Positions 8,532 to 18,038 of a stretch of DNA of 60,521 nt are shown here, one piece after another; the stretch's first letter is position 1, and every line of letters starts with the position of its first letter. Source of the stretch: Draconibacterium orientale (lineage in GTDB: Bacteria; Bacteroidota; Bacteroidia; Bacteroidales; UBA12170); NCBI GenBank assembly GCA_020718205.1, contig DYSN01000006.1, forward strand, positions 1-60,521, given 5' to 3'. A model generated the notes under the pieces. That model had not been told where the DNA came from. It made no database searches and saw only the letters and a program-made list of their open reading frames with translations. A program made the position numbers and the translations under genes.

Positions 8532-10046
8532 TTACCTGCGACCACCACCGCTGCTACCTGAGCGTGAAGAACCTCCGGAGCTTCCTCCGCTACTTCCGCC
8601 ACTGCTTCTTGTGCTTCCGCCACCACCATTCGTTGGTGATGAGTAGCTGCTGCGGCTGGGCGAAGAGTAGGAACGGGTACTGGTTCCGGAGCCCGAGCTG
8701 TTGGTGGTTCTTGAAGGGGTTGAATAGTTGGTACCAGTAGATTGATTATTTCTGCTGTTGGTTGGTGGAGAATAGGTTCTGGTGTTTTGGCCAGAGCTTT
8801 CTCTGTTGGTATTGGGTCTTTCGTAGGTAGAACGGCCTTGCGAACGGTCAGAATCTTTTCTGGTTCCCGAAGTACCGGTTGCGGTAGTTGACCTTCCTTC
8901 GGCTTGTGGACGGGTATATTTTTCAGATTTTCCACGCTCGGTATCCTGATATTTGCGGTAGCTATAGTTGGAGCGGTTGGCATCGGTGGTTCCGGTTCTC
9001 GAAGCCCCCATGCGCTGAGAGTTGCTGCCATCGGCTTCGCGGCGGGTACTGGTTCTGTCCTGATTTACTTGTCCGGTGCGGTCGGCTCTGCCCTGAGCGT
9101 TTACAGTATTCTGATTGCGGGAGTTGGCGGTTTGAGTAGCTCCGCTGAAGTAGCCGTTTCTGTCGCTGTTGAAATCGCGCTCCGAACGACCCTGTGTTCT
9201 GCTGCCCATATTTCTTCCTGCTTCCTGATCGGTTTTATAATCGGTACCCGATATAGCAGACCTGTTATTGGAACTGCGGTTCGATCCATAGGAATTGTAG
9301 CTATGGTTTCTGTTGCCATAATAATGGCTGTTCACATCGCAGGGGTTATAATGACCCCAATGGCTTCCGTCGTAATATCCATCCCAGTATCCGTTATTAT
9401 AGCCGGCCCAGTACCCGCCACCATAATAACCACCCCGGTACCCGCCCCAATAGTTGGGATATCCCCAGTAATTGTAGCTATAATAAGGTGAGTACCAGGG
9501 CGATCCCCAGTAGAAACCGCCATGAACGGGGTAGTAGTAAGAGTAGTTGTAATAGGGATAGGCATAGTCGTATCCTATATAAATGGTTGTTCCCCAGCTC
9601 ATTGGGTTGTAGTCGTACCAGTATCTGTTGGTATAGTAGCTGTCGTAGTAGCCAACTCCATCCATGGGTTCGTGGAATCGTTTAATTCTGGAAGCATAGG
9701 AATAGTCGTAATAGTCGTCGCTAACAAACGATGTTTCGTAATAAGATTCCCCCTCAAGCTCCACAATCTGATCCTGATATACAGGCTGATTATATTCTGC
9801 CTGTTGGGTAGAATAATCGGCGGGATTGGATTTAATCACCGTCTCGCCGGCCTGATTATAGGGTTCCTGAACATTTTGATATGTATTGGTATTGGGTTGT
9901 ACTTCGGTCGATTGGGTTGCAATCCGGGTTTTTGGGGTACCAAAAGAATATACATCGTCTTGAGTACCAGTGGATTGATAGGATGAAGTACAGGAGTAAA
10001 GTGCTATTGCTGTTGCGATACTCAGAAATCTAACCAGGGTTTTCAT
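8532..10046 (-). CDS. Lipoprotein with Tyr/Gly/Trp-rich and Ser/Thr/Arg-rich low-complexity regions
   Basis: 504 residues, function unknown. The N-terminus (MKTLVRFLSIATAIALYSC) is a lipoprotein signal with Cys19 as the probable lipidation site. About residues 105-235 are very rich in Tyr, Gly, Trp and Asn ('YYDSYYTNRYWYDYNP', 'GYYGGGYWAGYNNGYW'). Residues 235-504 are rich in Ser, Arg, Thr, Gln and Gly and end in a Gly/Ser/Arg tail (GSSGGGRR). There is no recognisable enzyme domain; a surface or adhesive role is only a guess. A strong Shine-Dalgarno decides the start. Long open frames in other phases over this gene are by-products of its biased codons. Confidence 0.75.
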   Translation of the reverse strand: MKTLVRFLSIATAIALYSCTSSYQSTGTQDDVYSFGTPKTRIATQSTEVQPNTNTYQNVQEPYNQAGETVIKSNPADYSTQQAEYNQPVYQDQIVELEGESYYETSFVSDDYYDYSYASRIKRFHEPMDGVGYYDSYYTNRYWYDYNPMSWGTTIYIGYDYAYPYYNYSYYYPVHGGFYWGSPWYSPYYSYNYWGYPNYWGGYRGGYYGGGYWAGYNNGYWDGYYDGSHWGHYNPCDVNSHYYGNRNHSYNSYGSNRSSNNRSAISGTDYKTDQEAGRNMGSRTQGRSERDFNSDRNGYFSGATQTANSRNQNTVNAQGRADRTGQVNQDRTSTRREADGSNSQRMGASRTGTTDANRSNYSYRKYQDTERGKSEKYTRPQAEGRSTTATGTSGTRKDSDRSQGRSTYERPNTNRESSGQNTRTYSPPTNSRNNQSTGTNYSTPSRTTNSSGSGTSTRSYSSPSRSSYSSPTNGGGGSTRSSGGSSGGSSGGSSRSGSSGGGRR

Positions 10047-10047
10047 A

Positions 10048-10056
10048 ATCACCTCC
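10048..10056 (-). promoter_or_regulatory. Extended Shine-Dalgarno of the Tyr/Gly-rich lipoprotein gene
   Basis: On the minus strand GGAGGTGAT, a nine-base match to the 16S anti-Shine-Dalgarno, lies so that GGAGG is 5 nt from the ATG at 10046. Other starts in the window lack anything comparable. It also rules out an upstream ATG at 10058, which would overlap the ribosome site. Confidence 0.75.
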
Positions 10057-10114
10057 ATTTAACTTGATTAATAATAATTTGCCGGATTCGAAATTATATT
10101 GTTGTATTATTTTC

Positions 10115-10122
10115 TAATTTTG
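10115..10122 (+). promoter_or_regulatory. -7 promoter box of proS
   Basis: TAATTTTG matches TAnnTTTG and lies 40 bp before the proS ATG, giving a leader of about 30-35 nt. Confidence 0.6.
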
Positions 10123-10162
10123 CGGCATTCAACAAAAAGCAAATACTATACCACAAATTACA

Positions 10163-11629
10163 ATGGCTAAAAATTTTTCAACAAGAGAAGAAAATTATTC
10201 GCAATGGTACAATGACATTGTGAAGCATGCCCAGCTCGCCGAGAATTCATCGGTTAGGGGATCGATGGTTATTAAACCTTATGGCTATGCCATTTGGGAA
10301 ACCATGCAGAAGGAGTTGGACCGGATGTTTAAAGAAACAGGTCACGAAAATGCTTATTTCCCGCTATTTATCCCCAAATCATTCTTTAGCAAGGAAGCTT
10401 CGCATGTGGAGGGTTTTGCCAAAGAATGTGCAGTAGTAACTCATTACCGATTGAAAAACGGCCCCGAAGGCATTGTGGTGGATCCCGATGCCAAATTGGA
10501 TGAAGAACTTATTGTTCGCCCTACTTCCGAAACCATTATCTGGGATACCTATAAAAGATGGATTCAATCGTACAGAGACCTGCCCATTTTAATCAATCAG
10601 TGGGCCAATGTGGTTCGGTGGGAGATGAGAACCCGATTGTTTTTGCGCACCGCCGAGTTTCTGTGGCAGGAAGGTCATACAGCCCATGCCACCGAAACCG
10701 AAGCCCTTGCCGAAGCAAAGCAAATGCTCGAAGTGTATGCAACATTTGCCGAAGAATGGATGGCCATTCCTGTACTAAAGGGAACAAAATCGCCCAACGA
10801 ACGTTTCGCAGGTGCCTTGGAGACCTATTGCATCGAAGCTATGATGCAGGATGGTAAAGCGCTACAGGCGGGCACATCACACTTTTTAGGACAAAATTTC
10901 GCCAAAGCTTTCGATGTGAAGTTCCTCAGCAAGGAGAACAAACTCGATTACGTTTGGGCTACCAGTTGGGGCGTTTCTACCAGATTGATTGGGGCTCTTA
11001 TTATGACCCACAGCGACGACAACGGACTTGTGCTTCCTCCTAAACTCGCTCCTATTCAGGTAGTTATAGTTCCTATTTACCGCAAGGAAGAAGAACTGGC
11101 AGCCATTTCAGAGAAAGTAAAAACCATAGTGAAACAGCTCAGAAGCAAAGGCATCAGTGTGAAGTATGACGATAGCGATACCCGGAAACCAGGATTCAAA
11201 TTTGCTGAGTACGAGTACAAAGGAGTTCCTGTTCGTTTAGCCATTGGCCCCCGCGATTTGGAAAATGGAACGGTTGAAGTTGCTCGCCGCGATACCCTTA
11301 CCAAAGATGTGGTGGCTATGGAAGGCATTGAAAACCACATAGAATCGCTGTTGGAACAAATACAGATAAATCTCTATACCAAGGCTGAAAAATACCGCAA
11401 CGAAAACTCCCGAAAAGTTGACACCTGGGAAGAATTCAATGTGGAAATAGAAAAAGGCGGATTTTTATATGCCCATTGGGATGGAACTCCAGAGACCGAG
11501 CAAAGCATTAAAGACGAAACTAAAGCCACCATCAGAGCCATACCTTTAGATGCGGAGATTGAAGACGGCAAATGCATTTATTCCGGGAAGCCTTCGAAAT
11601 TCAGAGTGGTTTTTGCCCGCTCATACTAA
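10163..11629 (+). CDS. proS: Prolyl-tRNA synthetase
   Basis: 488 residues, class II aminoacyl-tRNA synthetase that charges tRNA-Pro. The length and lack of a large insertion domain place it with the archaeal/eukaryote-like (type 3) ProS used by Bacteroidota. Class II motif 1 lies near residues 70-90 ('[13 protein letters not shown]'), motif 2 around 'RPTSETIIW' and '[24 protein letters not shown]', and motif 3 near '[24 protein letters not shown]'. The anticodon-binding domain follows ('[11 protein letters not shown]' onward), then the C-terminal domain ending 'FARSY'. It is a single gene with its own promoter box. Confidence 0.96.
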   Translation: MAKNFSTREENYSQWYNDIVKHAQLAENSSVRGSMVIKPYGYAIWETMQKELDRMFKETGHENAYFPLFIPKSFFSKEASHVEGFAKECAVVTHYRLKNGPEGIVVDPDAKLDEELIVRPTSETIIWDTYKRWIQSYRDLPILINQWANVVRWEMRTRLFLRTAEFLWQEGHTAHATETEALAEAKQMLEVYATFAEEWMAIPVLKGTKSPNERFAGALETYCIEAMMQDGKALQAGTSHFLGQNFAKAFDVKFLSKENKLDYVWATSWGVSTRLIGALIMTHSDDNGLVLPPKLAPIQVVIVPIYRKEEELAAISEKVKTIVKQLRSKGISVKYDDSDTRKPGFKFAEYEYKGVPVRLAIGPRDLENGTVEVARRDTLTKDVVAMEGIENHIESLLEQIQINLYTKAEKYRNENSRKVDTWEEFNVEIEKGGFLYAHWDGTPETEQSIKDETKATIRAIPLDAEIEDGKCIYSGKPSKFRVVFARSY

Positions 11630-11735
11630 GGCGAAGCCTTTTAGAAAATCTGAACCAAAGTATGAAATGAAGAAAGAGCACTAAAAATCAAGGGATTCGG
11701 TGCTATTGATTTCTCCAAATAAAATACAAAAAGGG

Positions 11736-11767
11736 TTTGGCTTAATGAGAATTTATTTATACTTTTG
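11736..11767 (+). promoter_or_regulatory. Promoter of the DUF177-rpmF operon
   Basis: TTTG at 11736-11739, a 20-bp spacer, then TACTTTTG at 11760-11767 form a complete Bacteroidota promoter. Transcription would start near 11773, so translation must begin at the ATG at 11795 and not at the in-frame TTG at 11765. Confidence 0.75.
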
Positions 11768-11794
11768 CAGCCCGAATTTTCAAAGAGAAACCTA

Positions 11795-12322
11795 ATGAAT
11801 GTTTTGAAGGATTATAATATTTCCTTTACCGGACTCAAAAACGGCGACCATTCGTTCGATTTCTTAATTGACGACAAGTTCTTTCATTCTTTTGAAAATA
11901 CCCGGATTGTTCACAGCCGTATTCAGCTGAATATTGAATTGTTAAAACAGGAAACCATGCTGAATTTTCAGTTCTATTTCGATGGCGAAGTTGATGTGGA
12001 ATGTGATCGTTGTCTGGAGCTTATTACCCACAGCATTCAATTTGAAGAAATGCTGCTGGTAAAATTTGGGCACGAAACCATTGAGGAAGGGGAAAGTATC
12101 CTCATTCTCGATGAGAAAGAGCATCAGGTGGAGTTGGCACAGTATATCTATGAGTTTATTAGTCTGAGCCTGCCCATGCGACTTACCCATCCCGATTTGG
12201 AAAATGGTGAGCCCGGATGCGACCTCGAGTATTTTAATAAAGAAACCCATGACGATTCTTTACAGGGCGACGATATCGACCCCCGGTGGGAAGCACTAAA
12301 AAAATTGAAAAAAGATAATTAA
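11795..12322 (+). CDS. DUF177 (YceD family) protein, probable 23S rRNA accumulation factor
   Basis: 175 residues, cytoplasmic. The fold is recognised by the central 'DGEVDVECDRCLELITHSIQFEEMLLVKFG' segment, in which CDRC matches the paired cysteines of the YceD family, and by the acidic end 'DIDPRWEALKKLK'. In E. coli and plants YceD homologues are needed for normal 23S rRNA levels. The conserved linkage with rpmF, 19 bp downstream, supports a ribosome-biogenesis role. Confidence 0.88.
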   Translation: MNVLKDYNISFTGLKNGDHSFDFLIDDKFFHSFENTRIVHSRIQLNIELLKQETMLNFQFYFDGEVDVECDRCLELITHSIQFEEMLLVKFGHETIEEGESILILDEKEHQVELAQYIYEFISLSLPMRLTHPDLENGEPGCDLEYFNKETHDDSLQGDDIDPRWEALKKLKKDN

Positions 12323-12341
12323 AAGATAAAAAACAAGGAAA

Positions 12342-12527
12342 ATGGCACATCCTAAGCATAAGATTTCGAATACCAGAAGGGATAAAAGAAGAACCCACTA
12401 CAAAGCTACAGCTCCACAGCTGGCTATTTGTCCAACCACCGGCGAAGCTCATATTTATCACAGAGCTTACTATGTTGACGGCGACTTGTATTATAAAGGC
12501 AAACTGATCGTTCCTAAAAAGGCTTAA
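12342..12527 (+). CDS. rpmF: 50S ribosomal protein L32
   Basis: 61 residues, strongly basic, starting [20 protein letters not shown], the standard L32 opening. The sequence '[17 protein letters not shown]' is the usual mid-region; only one Cys is present, so the zinc-binding four-Cys form found in some bacteria is absent. Second gene of the DUF177-rpmF operon. A good terminator follows. Confidence 0.97.
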   Translation: MAHPKHKISNTRRDKRRTHYKATAPQLAICPTTGEAHIYHRAYYVDGDLYYKGKLIVPKKA

Positions 12528-12561
12528 TTTCTCCAAAAAAGGCGATTTTATAAGATATTAA

Positions 12562-12590
12562 CCTCGAAAACGTAAGTTTTCGGGGTTTTT
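12562..12590 (+). terminator. Terminator after rpmF
   Basis: CCTCGAAAAC pairs with GTTTTCGGGG around a short loop (GTAA region) and is followed by TTTTT, a typical intrinsic terminator 35 bp after the rpmF stop codon. Confidence 0.8.
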
Positions 12591-12651
12591 GTGGTTATTT
12601 TAGCCACCTTAGCAAAATATTGTGCTTAGCTGAATCTTATCCCCGAATCAA

Positions 12652-13377
12652 ATGATGACCGAAAAAACAAACGGAATAGTTTTAAAGACCACCAAATACT
12701 CCGAAACAAGCATTATTGTTAAGGTTTTTACCGAGGCATTAGGAATGCGAAGCTATATAATTCCGGGGGTTAGGAAAAAGAACTCTAAAAATCCGCTGAA
12801 TCTGTTTCAGCCCTTGAGCTTGCTCGAAATGGTAGTTTACGAGAAATCCGGTCGCGATTTGCACCATATAAAAGAAATCAAATCGGCTCATGTGTATCAA
12901 TCCATCCCCTACGATATTAAAAAATCGTCTATGGTAGTTTTTCTCAACGAGTTGATTTTTCAGTCGGTCAGAGAAATTGAGAAAAACGAATCCATGTTTG
13001 GCTTTGTCTTTCATTCGCTGCTTTACCTCGATGCCATGAAAGAGCATTATCAAAATTTCCACCTGTGGTTTATGTTGCGCTTTACGCATTATCTGGGCTT
13101 CGAAACCACCATGAACTATGCTCCCGGGCAAGAATACTTCGACTTGCAGGAGGGCAAATTTACCTCACTTATTTTGCCCGAAGAGTTGTGCATTCGACAA
13201 CCCCTGAGCCAGATTTTCATTCAGCTCCGTGAAAACGAAGACTTTGGAAGTTCGCTGATTATTTCTCGTGCGGAGCGCAGACAATTGCTCTATAAACTTC
13301 AGCAATTCTATCAGTTCCATCTTCCGGGATTCGACGATTTAAAATCGTTGCCCGTGATGATTGAAGTACTGGAGTAA
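12652..13377 (+). CDS. recO: DNA repair protein RecO
   Basis: 241 residues. RecO works with RecR to load RecA at gaps and anneals single strands. The N-terminal OB-fold opens 'KTNGIVLKTTKYSETSIIVKVFTEALGMRSYIIPGVRKKNSK', the family signature. The C-terminal part (about 80-241) is helical ('HLWFMLRFTHYLGFETTM'). Length is normal. The zinc-finger cysteines of many RecO proteins are missing, as is common in Bacteroidota. Two adjacent ATGs (12652 and 12655) are both possible starts. Confidence 0.93.
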   Translation: MMTEKTNGIVLKTTKYSETSIIVKVFTEALGMRSYIIPGVRKKNSKNPLNLFQPLSLLEMVVYEKSGRDLHHIKEIKSAHVYQSIPYDIKKSSMVVFLNELIFQSVREIEKNESMFGFVFHSLLYLDAMKEHYQNFHLWFMLRFTHYLGFETTMNYAPGQEYFDLQEGKFTSLILPEELCIRQPLSQIFIQLRENEDFGSSLIISRAERRQLLYKLQQFYQFHLPGFDDLKSLPVMIEVLE

Positions 13378-13381
13378 AAAA

Positions 13382-13795
13382 CTACGGGTTGTCTTTTTCA
13401 TTGAGACTTTCTGATGGGGGGCTTCGGCGGGCAGTTGGTACCCACAAACCCATAACCAAAGTACCAATTATCCCCACAATAATGACGAATATTTTCAGTG
13501 TGTTGGATTGAATAAAATAGGTTACCGATAAAATCAGCATGAACCACATAATGGAAATGGCCGATATCTTTTGTTTCAAACTCATTCCTTTAGCTTGATG
13601 ATAATCAGCAATATAGCTTCCAATTAGGGGGTGCGATGTAATCCATCTATAGAGACGTACTGAGCTTTTTAAATAGAGTGCGGCGGCTAATAATAAAAAT
13701 GGAGTGGTGGGAACCCCCGGAATAAAAATGCCCATAACCCCCAGACCAAGGGAAATAGTTCCAAAAATGATGAAGAGAAATTTGGTCAGATTCAT
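13382..13795 (-). CDS. DUF454 (YbaN family) inner membrane protein
   Basis: 137 residues with two or three hydrophobic helices (about 7-40, 75-95 and 97-117). The family signature 'GIFIPGVPTTPFLLLAAALYLKSS' is intact, as is 'LIGSYIADYHQAKGM'. Function of the YbaN family is unknown. The gene ends 4 bp from the recO stop codon, so the two are convergent with almost no space. Confidence 0.85.
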   Translation of the reverse strand: MNLTKFLFIIFGTISLGLGVMGIFIPGVPTTPFLLLAAALYLKSSVRLYRWITSHPLIGSYIADYHQAKGMSLKQKISAISIMWFMLILSVTYFIQSNTLKIFVIIVGIIGTLVMGLWVPTARRSPPSESLNEKDNP

Positions 13796-13870
13796 GGACT
13801 TTAGATTTTGACAGCGAAGCCATTTGTTATAAAAAATGATTGATTATCAATATTTAATCAATCTTTTGAT

Positions 13871-15160
13871 TTAGGTTTTTCGTTTCTGTTTTTTGGCCGC
13901 AGGAAACAAAACATTGTTCAAAATGAGTCTGTAGCCCGATGAGTTTGGATGAAGATTTAAATCGGTAGGAGGATCGCCCACCATATGCCGATAGTCTTCG
14001 GGATCGTGACCGCCATAGAATGTCCAGGTTCCTTCGCCAAATTCCCCATGGATGTAGCGGGTTTCGCCCAGTGCTTTGTTTTCACCCATCACGAGCACAT
14101 TGGGCTTGAGTGTGTTTTTATTGAATGCAGTGGTTTGTCCCATAAATCCGCGAACCACCATTTCGTGGTTTTGGCAAAGCATGGTGGGCACCGGATCCCA
14201 TTTGGCCGAGAATTCGAAAAGGGTGAAGAGGTCGTTTTTTTGTTCTATGCCCCGTTTTATTGGATCCACATCGATATTCGATATTTCGTATTCCTGCGGA
14301 TTCATACTGATTTTGAAGTTGGTGAATGCCATGCAATTGTCGAAATTGAGTTTTTGCTGTGCCTGAGGATCGGCAGGATCGCCATCGAACATATATTCGC
14401 AAATATCTACGCCTTCGGCGGCTAAAGCCACATCGAAGCTATCGGGAGCCGAACACATGGAAAACATATAGCCTCCACCCAAAACAAAATCTCTGATTTT
14501 TTTTGCCACAGCCAGTTTCAGCAGCGAAACCTTCGAAAAACCCAGAGCCTGAGCCGTAAGTTCTGCTTCTTTTTGATTCTCGATATACCACGCAGCATTG
14601 CGGTAGCGGGCCCAGAATTTGCCATATTGACCCGTAAAATCTTCGTGATGCAGGTGAAGCCAATCGTAATTGAGCAATTTGTTGCCCATAACTTCTTCAT
14701 CGTAAATAACATCGTAAGGAATTTCGGCGTAGGAAAGTGCCAGGGTCACAGCATCGTCCCAGGGTTGTTTGTTTTTGGGGGAGTAAACCGCAATTTTTGG
14801 GGCTTTATGCAGCTTTATGGCATCCATATTCAGGTCGGGGGCGGCAATTTCGGTGAGAATGGCTGCTGCCTGAGCATCGGCAATAACCTGATAGCTCACT
14901 CCTCTGATATTGCATTCATCCTCAAAAAGCCCGTTGTGAGGAAACATGAAGCTTCCACCTCGATAATTCAGCAACCAATCAATCGTAACATTTTTAGAGA
15001 TAACCCAATAGGCAATTCCGTACGATTTCAAATGATTGGTTTGGGTTTCGTCCATGGGGAGCAGTAAAAAGGCTGCCTGTGCGGGCCTTGAAGAAAAAAC
15101 CAACATCAAAATCCAAAGTACCGGAAGGCTAAAGATGAGTTTAAAACGGAACCTGGCCAT
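13871..15160 (-). CDS. Bacteroidota conserved exported protein, usually labelled asparagine synthetase B
   Basis: 429 residues. Residues 8-30 are a hydrophobic signal peptide ending ARPAQA-like, so the protein should be exported. The rest matches a family found across Bacteroidota ('LLLPMDETQTNHLKSYGIAYWVI', 'WLLNYRGGSFMFPH', 'LHLHHEDFTGQYGKFW', 'GGYMFSMCSAPDSFDVALAA', 'WTFYGGHDPEDYRH'). Databases often call it asparagine synthetase B, but neither an N-terminal nucleophile Cys glutaminase nor an ATP-PPi loop is visible and it carries a signal peptide, so the name is probably wrong. It overlaps the 3' end of dnaB by 20 bp and is probably cotranscribed with it. Confidence 0.75.
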   Translation of the reverse strand: MARFRFKLIFSLPVLWILMLVFSSRPAQAAFLLLPMDETQTNHLKSYGIAYWVISKNVTIDWLLNYRGGSFMFPHNGLFEDECNIRGVSYQVIADAQAAAILTEIAAPDLNMDAIKLHKAPKIAVYSPKNKQPWDDAVTLALSYAEIPYDVIYDEEVMGNKLLNYDWLHLHHEDFTGQYGKFWARYRNAAWYIENQKEAELTAQALGFSKVSLLKLAVAKKIRDFVLGGGYMFSMCSAPDSFDVALAAEGVDICEYMFDGDPADPQAQQKLNFDNCMAFTNFKISMNPQEYEISNIDVDPIKRGIEQKNDLFTLFEFSAKWDPVPTMLCQNHEMVVRGFMGQTTAFNKNTLKPNVLVMGENKALGETRYIHGEFGEGTWTFYGGHDPEDYRHMVGDPPTDLNLHPNSSGYRLILNNVLFPAAKKQKRKT

Positions 15161-16715
15161 CGTCTGATTGTTCTAAGAATGTTTGATCCTCGGGTAATTC
15201 GTCCATTTTACTTTTGATTCGTTTGGTATTGCCTCCCGATTCAAAATCGGTGTTATTGTTCATGGACGAACGGAAGGTATTGTTGCTTTCAAAATTATTT
15301 AAATCGGTGAATTTAATATACTGACCCACAAATTTCAGATAAACAGAATCCAGCGAACCATTTCTGTGTTTGGCAATGATGATTTCGCCTTTTCCTTTGG
15401 TGTCTACGTTGTTATCGTCTTCGGTAATACCATAATATTCGGGGCGGTAAATGAAAAGCACAATATCGGCATCTTGCTCTATGGCGCCCGATTCGCGAAG
15501 GTCGGAGAGCTGTGGTTTTTTTAATCCACCACGGGTTTCCACCGATCGGTTCAGCTGCGAAAGGACCAAAACAGGCACATTAAGCTCCTTAGCCAGTGCT
15601 TTGAGTGAACGCGAAATGGAGCTGATTTCCTGTTCACGGTTTCCTGTGTTATCACCAGCCCTCATGAGCTGGATATAGTCGATCACGATGAGTTGAATCT
15701 GGTGTTGTTCCTTGAGACGGCGGCATTTGGCCCGAAGCTCGAAAATGGAAAGGGCAGGGGTGTCGTCGATAAAGATGGAGGCATCTTCGAGCGATTTAAT
15801 TTTGGTATTCAGTTGTCTCCACTCATCTTCGCGCAGCTCCCCTTTTTTAAGTTTTTCGCCGCTGATTTCGGTTTCGGACGAGATGAGACGGGTAGCCAGC
15901 TGCACCGACGACATCTCTAACGAGAAAAAGGCCACCGGATAACCGGCAATGGCAGCATTTCGGGTGAGCGACAGCGCAAAGGCAGTTTTACCCATCCCCG
16001 GGCGGGCTGCAATAACTACCAAATCCGATTTTTGCCATCCAGCCGTGAGCCTGTCGAGCTCGGTGAAGCCAGAAGGAACACCCCGCAATTTCCCTTCGCT
16101 GTTTTTTGCTTTTTCTATTTCTTTAATGGCTTCCATCACCAGGGTTTTCATGTCAAGCGATTCGCGGCGGAAATTGTTTTCGCTGATATCGAAAAGGCTC
16201 TGTTCGGCTCTGTCGAGGAGGTTAAAAACATCGGTGGAGTCTTCAAAAGCATCTTTAATGGTGGAAGATGAAACCCTTATCAATTCGCGTTGAATAAATT
16301 TCTGAGCCAGAATGCGGGTATGAAACTCAATATTGGCCGTGGAACCCACTCTGTTGGTGAGCTGCGAAATGTAATAAGGGCCGCCCACTTCGTCTAACTG
16401 ACCGAGGGTTTTTAGCTTATTGGTCACCGTTAGTATATCAATGGGCTCTGTATCGGCAAACAAAATGCTGATGGCTTTAAATATTTTCTGATGGGCTTCC
16501 TTATAAAAAATGTCGGGTTTCAGGATGTCGATTACCGAGGTAAGTGCATCTCTTTCAAGCAGTAGTGCTCCCAATACAGCCTCTTCCAAATCCAAAGCCT
16601 GCGGAGGAATGCGTCCCAAATCGAAAGGACTTGAAGCCGTTTTGTTTTTACGGGGTTGCATAAATTCCGTTTGCGGGATTCCTGTATTTCTGTTTTGAAT
16701 ATTCTGGTCTTCCAT
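15141..16715 (-). CDS. dnaB: Replicative DNA helicase DnaB
   Basis: 524 residues. Hexameric 5'-3' helicase of the replication fork. The N-terminal domain (about 30-140, 'PPQALDLEEAVLGALLLERDAL') is the DnaB collar region. The RecA-like domain has Walker A 'RPGMGKTA' at 238-245, Walker B near 'LIVIDYIQLM', and 'LSQLNRSVE', 'QLSDLRESGAIEQDADIVLFIYRPEYY'. No intein is present. A promoter box lies directly upstream. Confidence 0.97.
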   Translation of the reverse strand: MEDQNIQNRNTGIPQTEFMQPRKNKTASSPFDLGRIPPQALDLEEAVLGALLLERDALTSVIDILKPDIFYKEAHQKIFKAISILFADTEPIDILTVTNKLKTLGQLDEVGGPYYISQLTNRVGSTANIEFHTRILAQKFIQRELIRVSSSTIKDAFEDSTDVFNLLDRAEQSLFDISENNFRRESLDMKTLVMEAIKEIEKAKNSEGKLRGVPSGFTELDRLTAGWQKSDLVVIAARPGMGKTAFALSLTRNAAIAGYPVAFFSLEMSSVQLATRLISSETEISGEKLKKGELREDEWRQLNTKIKSLEDASIFIDDTPALSIFELRAKCRRLKEQHQIQLIVIDYIQLMRAGDNTGNREQEISSISRSLKALAKELNVPVLVLSQLNRSVETRGGLKKPQLSDLRESGAIEQDADIVLFIYRPEYYGITEDDNNVDTKGKGEIIIAKHRNGSLDSVYLKFVGQYIKFTDLNNFESNNTFRSSMNNNTDFESGGNTKRIKSKMDELPEDQTFLEQSDDGQVPF

Positions 16716-16720
16716 AGATG

Positions 16721-16728
16721 CAAAAATA
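16721..16728 (-). promoter_or_regulatory. -7 promoter box of dnaB
   Basis: On the minus strand TATTTTTG, 5 bp before the dnaB ATG at 16715. The leader must be very short. Confidence 0.6.
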
Positions 16729-16911
16729 AGGGTTATCCAATTTTAAAACAGAGGCACAATGGATTTTTACTAACATTACCCAAGTCTGCGAAAGCAAAAA
16801 AATCAGAGAATCGTTGCCAATTCCCTGATATAACAAAATCCAAAATTAATTGATCCTATAAAAAAAACCCTGTGATGTAACGGGGAACTTAATTTTAAAT
16901 ATTTCTGTAAG

Positions 16912-17997
16912 TTACTGTTGTTTAATTATTTTTATCTTGTCGGTGGAGCTGATGCCTTCGATTACTTCAATGGATATTCCATCGCTCAACCCGGTTTTTA
17001 TCCACCTTTTTTCGAATTCCTGCGGGCGGATTTCCACTTCTACAAAGGCGCTGTCTTTCTCGAATTGGAGCAGGCTTTCGTTGATGGAGATCACCTGATC
17101 GCGGCGGTCGAGAACAATGGCAGCATTGGCGCTGTAACCCGCTCTGATAAACTGGTCGCTGCGAAGTTGCACTTTGGCTCTTATTTCGAATTGAACAGCC
17201 CCATTTTCTTCGACACCTTTGGGCGAGATATGCTCCAGAAGGGCTTCGAATTCAGTATTTTCAATGGCACCGATGGTGAGAATAAGGGGCATTCCTTCCT
17301 TTATTTTTCCCACTTCCGACTCGTCAATCTTTCCTTCGAAAATCATTTCGCCCATATCGGCCACGGTGGCAATGGTGGTGCCATCGTTAAAGGTATTGCT
17401 CTCGATCACGCTGTTTCCTTCTTCCACAGGAATTTCGAGAATCATACCTTCTATGGTAGAAGTGATGAGGGTGTTGGTGGTCGATTTGGCCTTGCTGGTT
17501 TGTCCATCGCGGATGAGCTCCAGATTTCCAATGGCCGAGTTTAGTTCTTCCTGCGAATTCTGATAGTTGGTTTCTGCTTCGTCGAATTCTGAGCGGGCAA
17601 TCACATTTTTCTCGAACAGCTCTTTTTGTCTGTTATAAACGGTTTCGATGAATTTCAGTTGAATACGAGCTCTTTCCACCCGCGATTCGGCATTGTTCAA
17701 GTTCACCATATCGGGAATGATGGTTACCCGGGCTATGAGGTCGCCTTTGTGAAGAATTTGACCTTCCTCTACAAATATTTCGTCGATAATTCCCGAAACT
17801 TTGGGTTTGATTTCGATTTCTTTGCGAGGTTTAACGGTGCCGGTGGCCGTTGTTTTTTTAATTATGTTGGCTTGGGTGGCCTGAGTGGTTTCAAATACCA
17901 CGGGCTTTTCCTGCGATTTGGCCCAAAGAAAGTACAAGGTATAACCAAATATCCCCAGGATTATTAATGCGATGAGTATTTTAAAGAATGCTTTCAT
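16912..17997 (-). CDS. Efflux periplasmic adaptor (HlyD/MacA type)
   Basis: 361 residues. One N-terminal membrane helix (residues 7-27), then a membrane-fusion-protein body: lipoyl/barrel-sandwich half 'TATGTVKPRKEIEIKPKVSGIIDEIFVEEGQILHKGDLIARV' (about 50-92), a coiled-coil hairpin (about 100-160), the second lipoyl half 'TSTIEGMILEIPVEEGNSV', and a beta-barrel domain. The family links an inner-membrane ABC transporter to an outer-membrane TolC-like channel. Last gene of the ABC operon, 41 bp after the second permease. Confidence 0.92.
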   Translation of the reverse strand: MKAFFKILIALIILGIFGYTLYFLWAKSQEKPVVFETTQATQANIIKKTTATGTVKPRKEIEIKPKVSGIIDEIFVEEGQILHKGDLIARVTIIPDMVNLNNAESRVERARIQLKFIETVYNRQKELFEKNVIARSEFDEAETNYQNSQEELNSAIGNLELIRDGQTSKAKSTTNTLITSTIEGMILEIPVEEGNSVIESNTFNDGTTIATVADMGEMIFEGKIDESEVGKIKEGMPLILTIGAIENTEFEALLEHISPKGVEENGAVQFEIRAKVQLRSDQFIRAGYSANAAIVLDRRDQVISINESLLQFEKDSAFVEVEIRPQEFEKRWIKTGLSDGISIEVIEGISSTDKIKIIKQQ

Positions 17998-18038
17998 TTA
18001 TATTCGTTTTATATCATTTTACAAAATTTCATTTTTGT

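Noticed and set aside
8510-9031. 173-codon frame overlapping the lipoprotein gene, plus long frames on the other strand
   Set aside because: All come from low-complexity repeats in the real gene.
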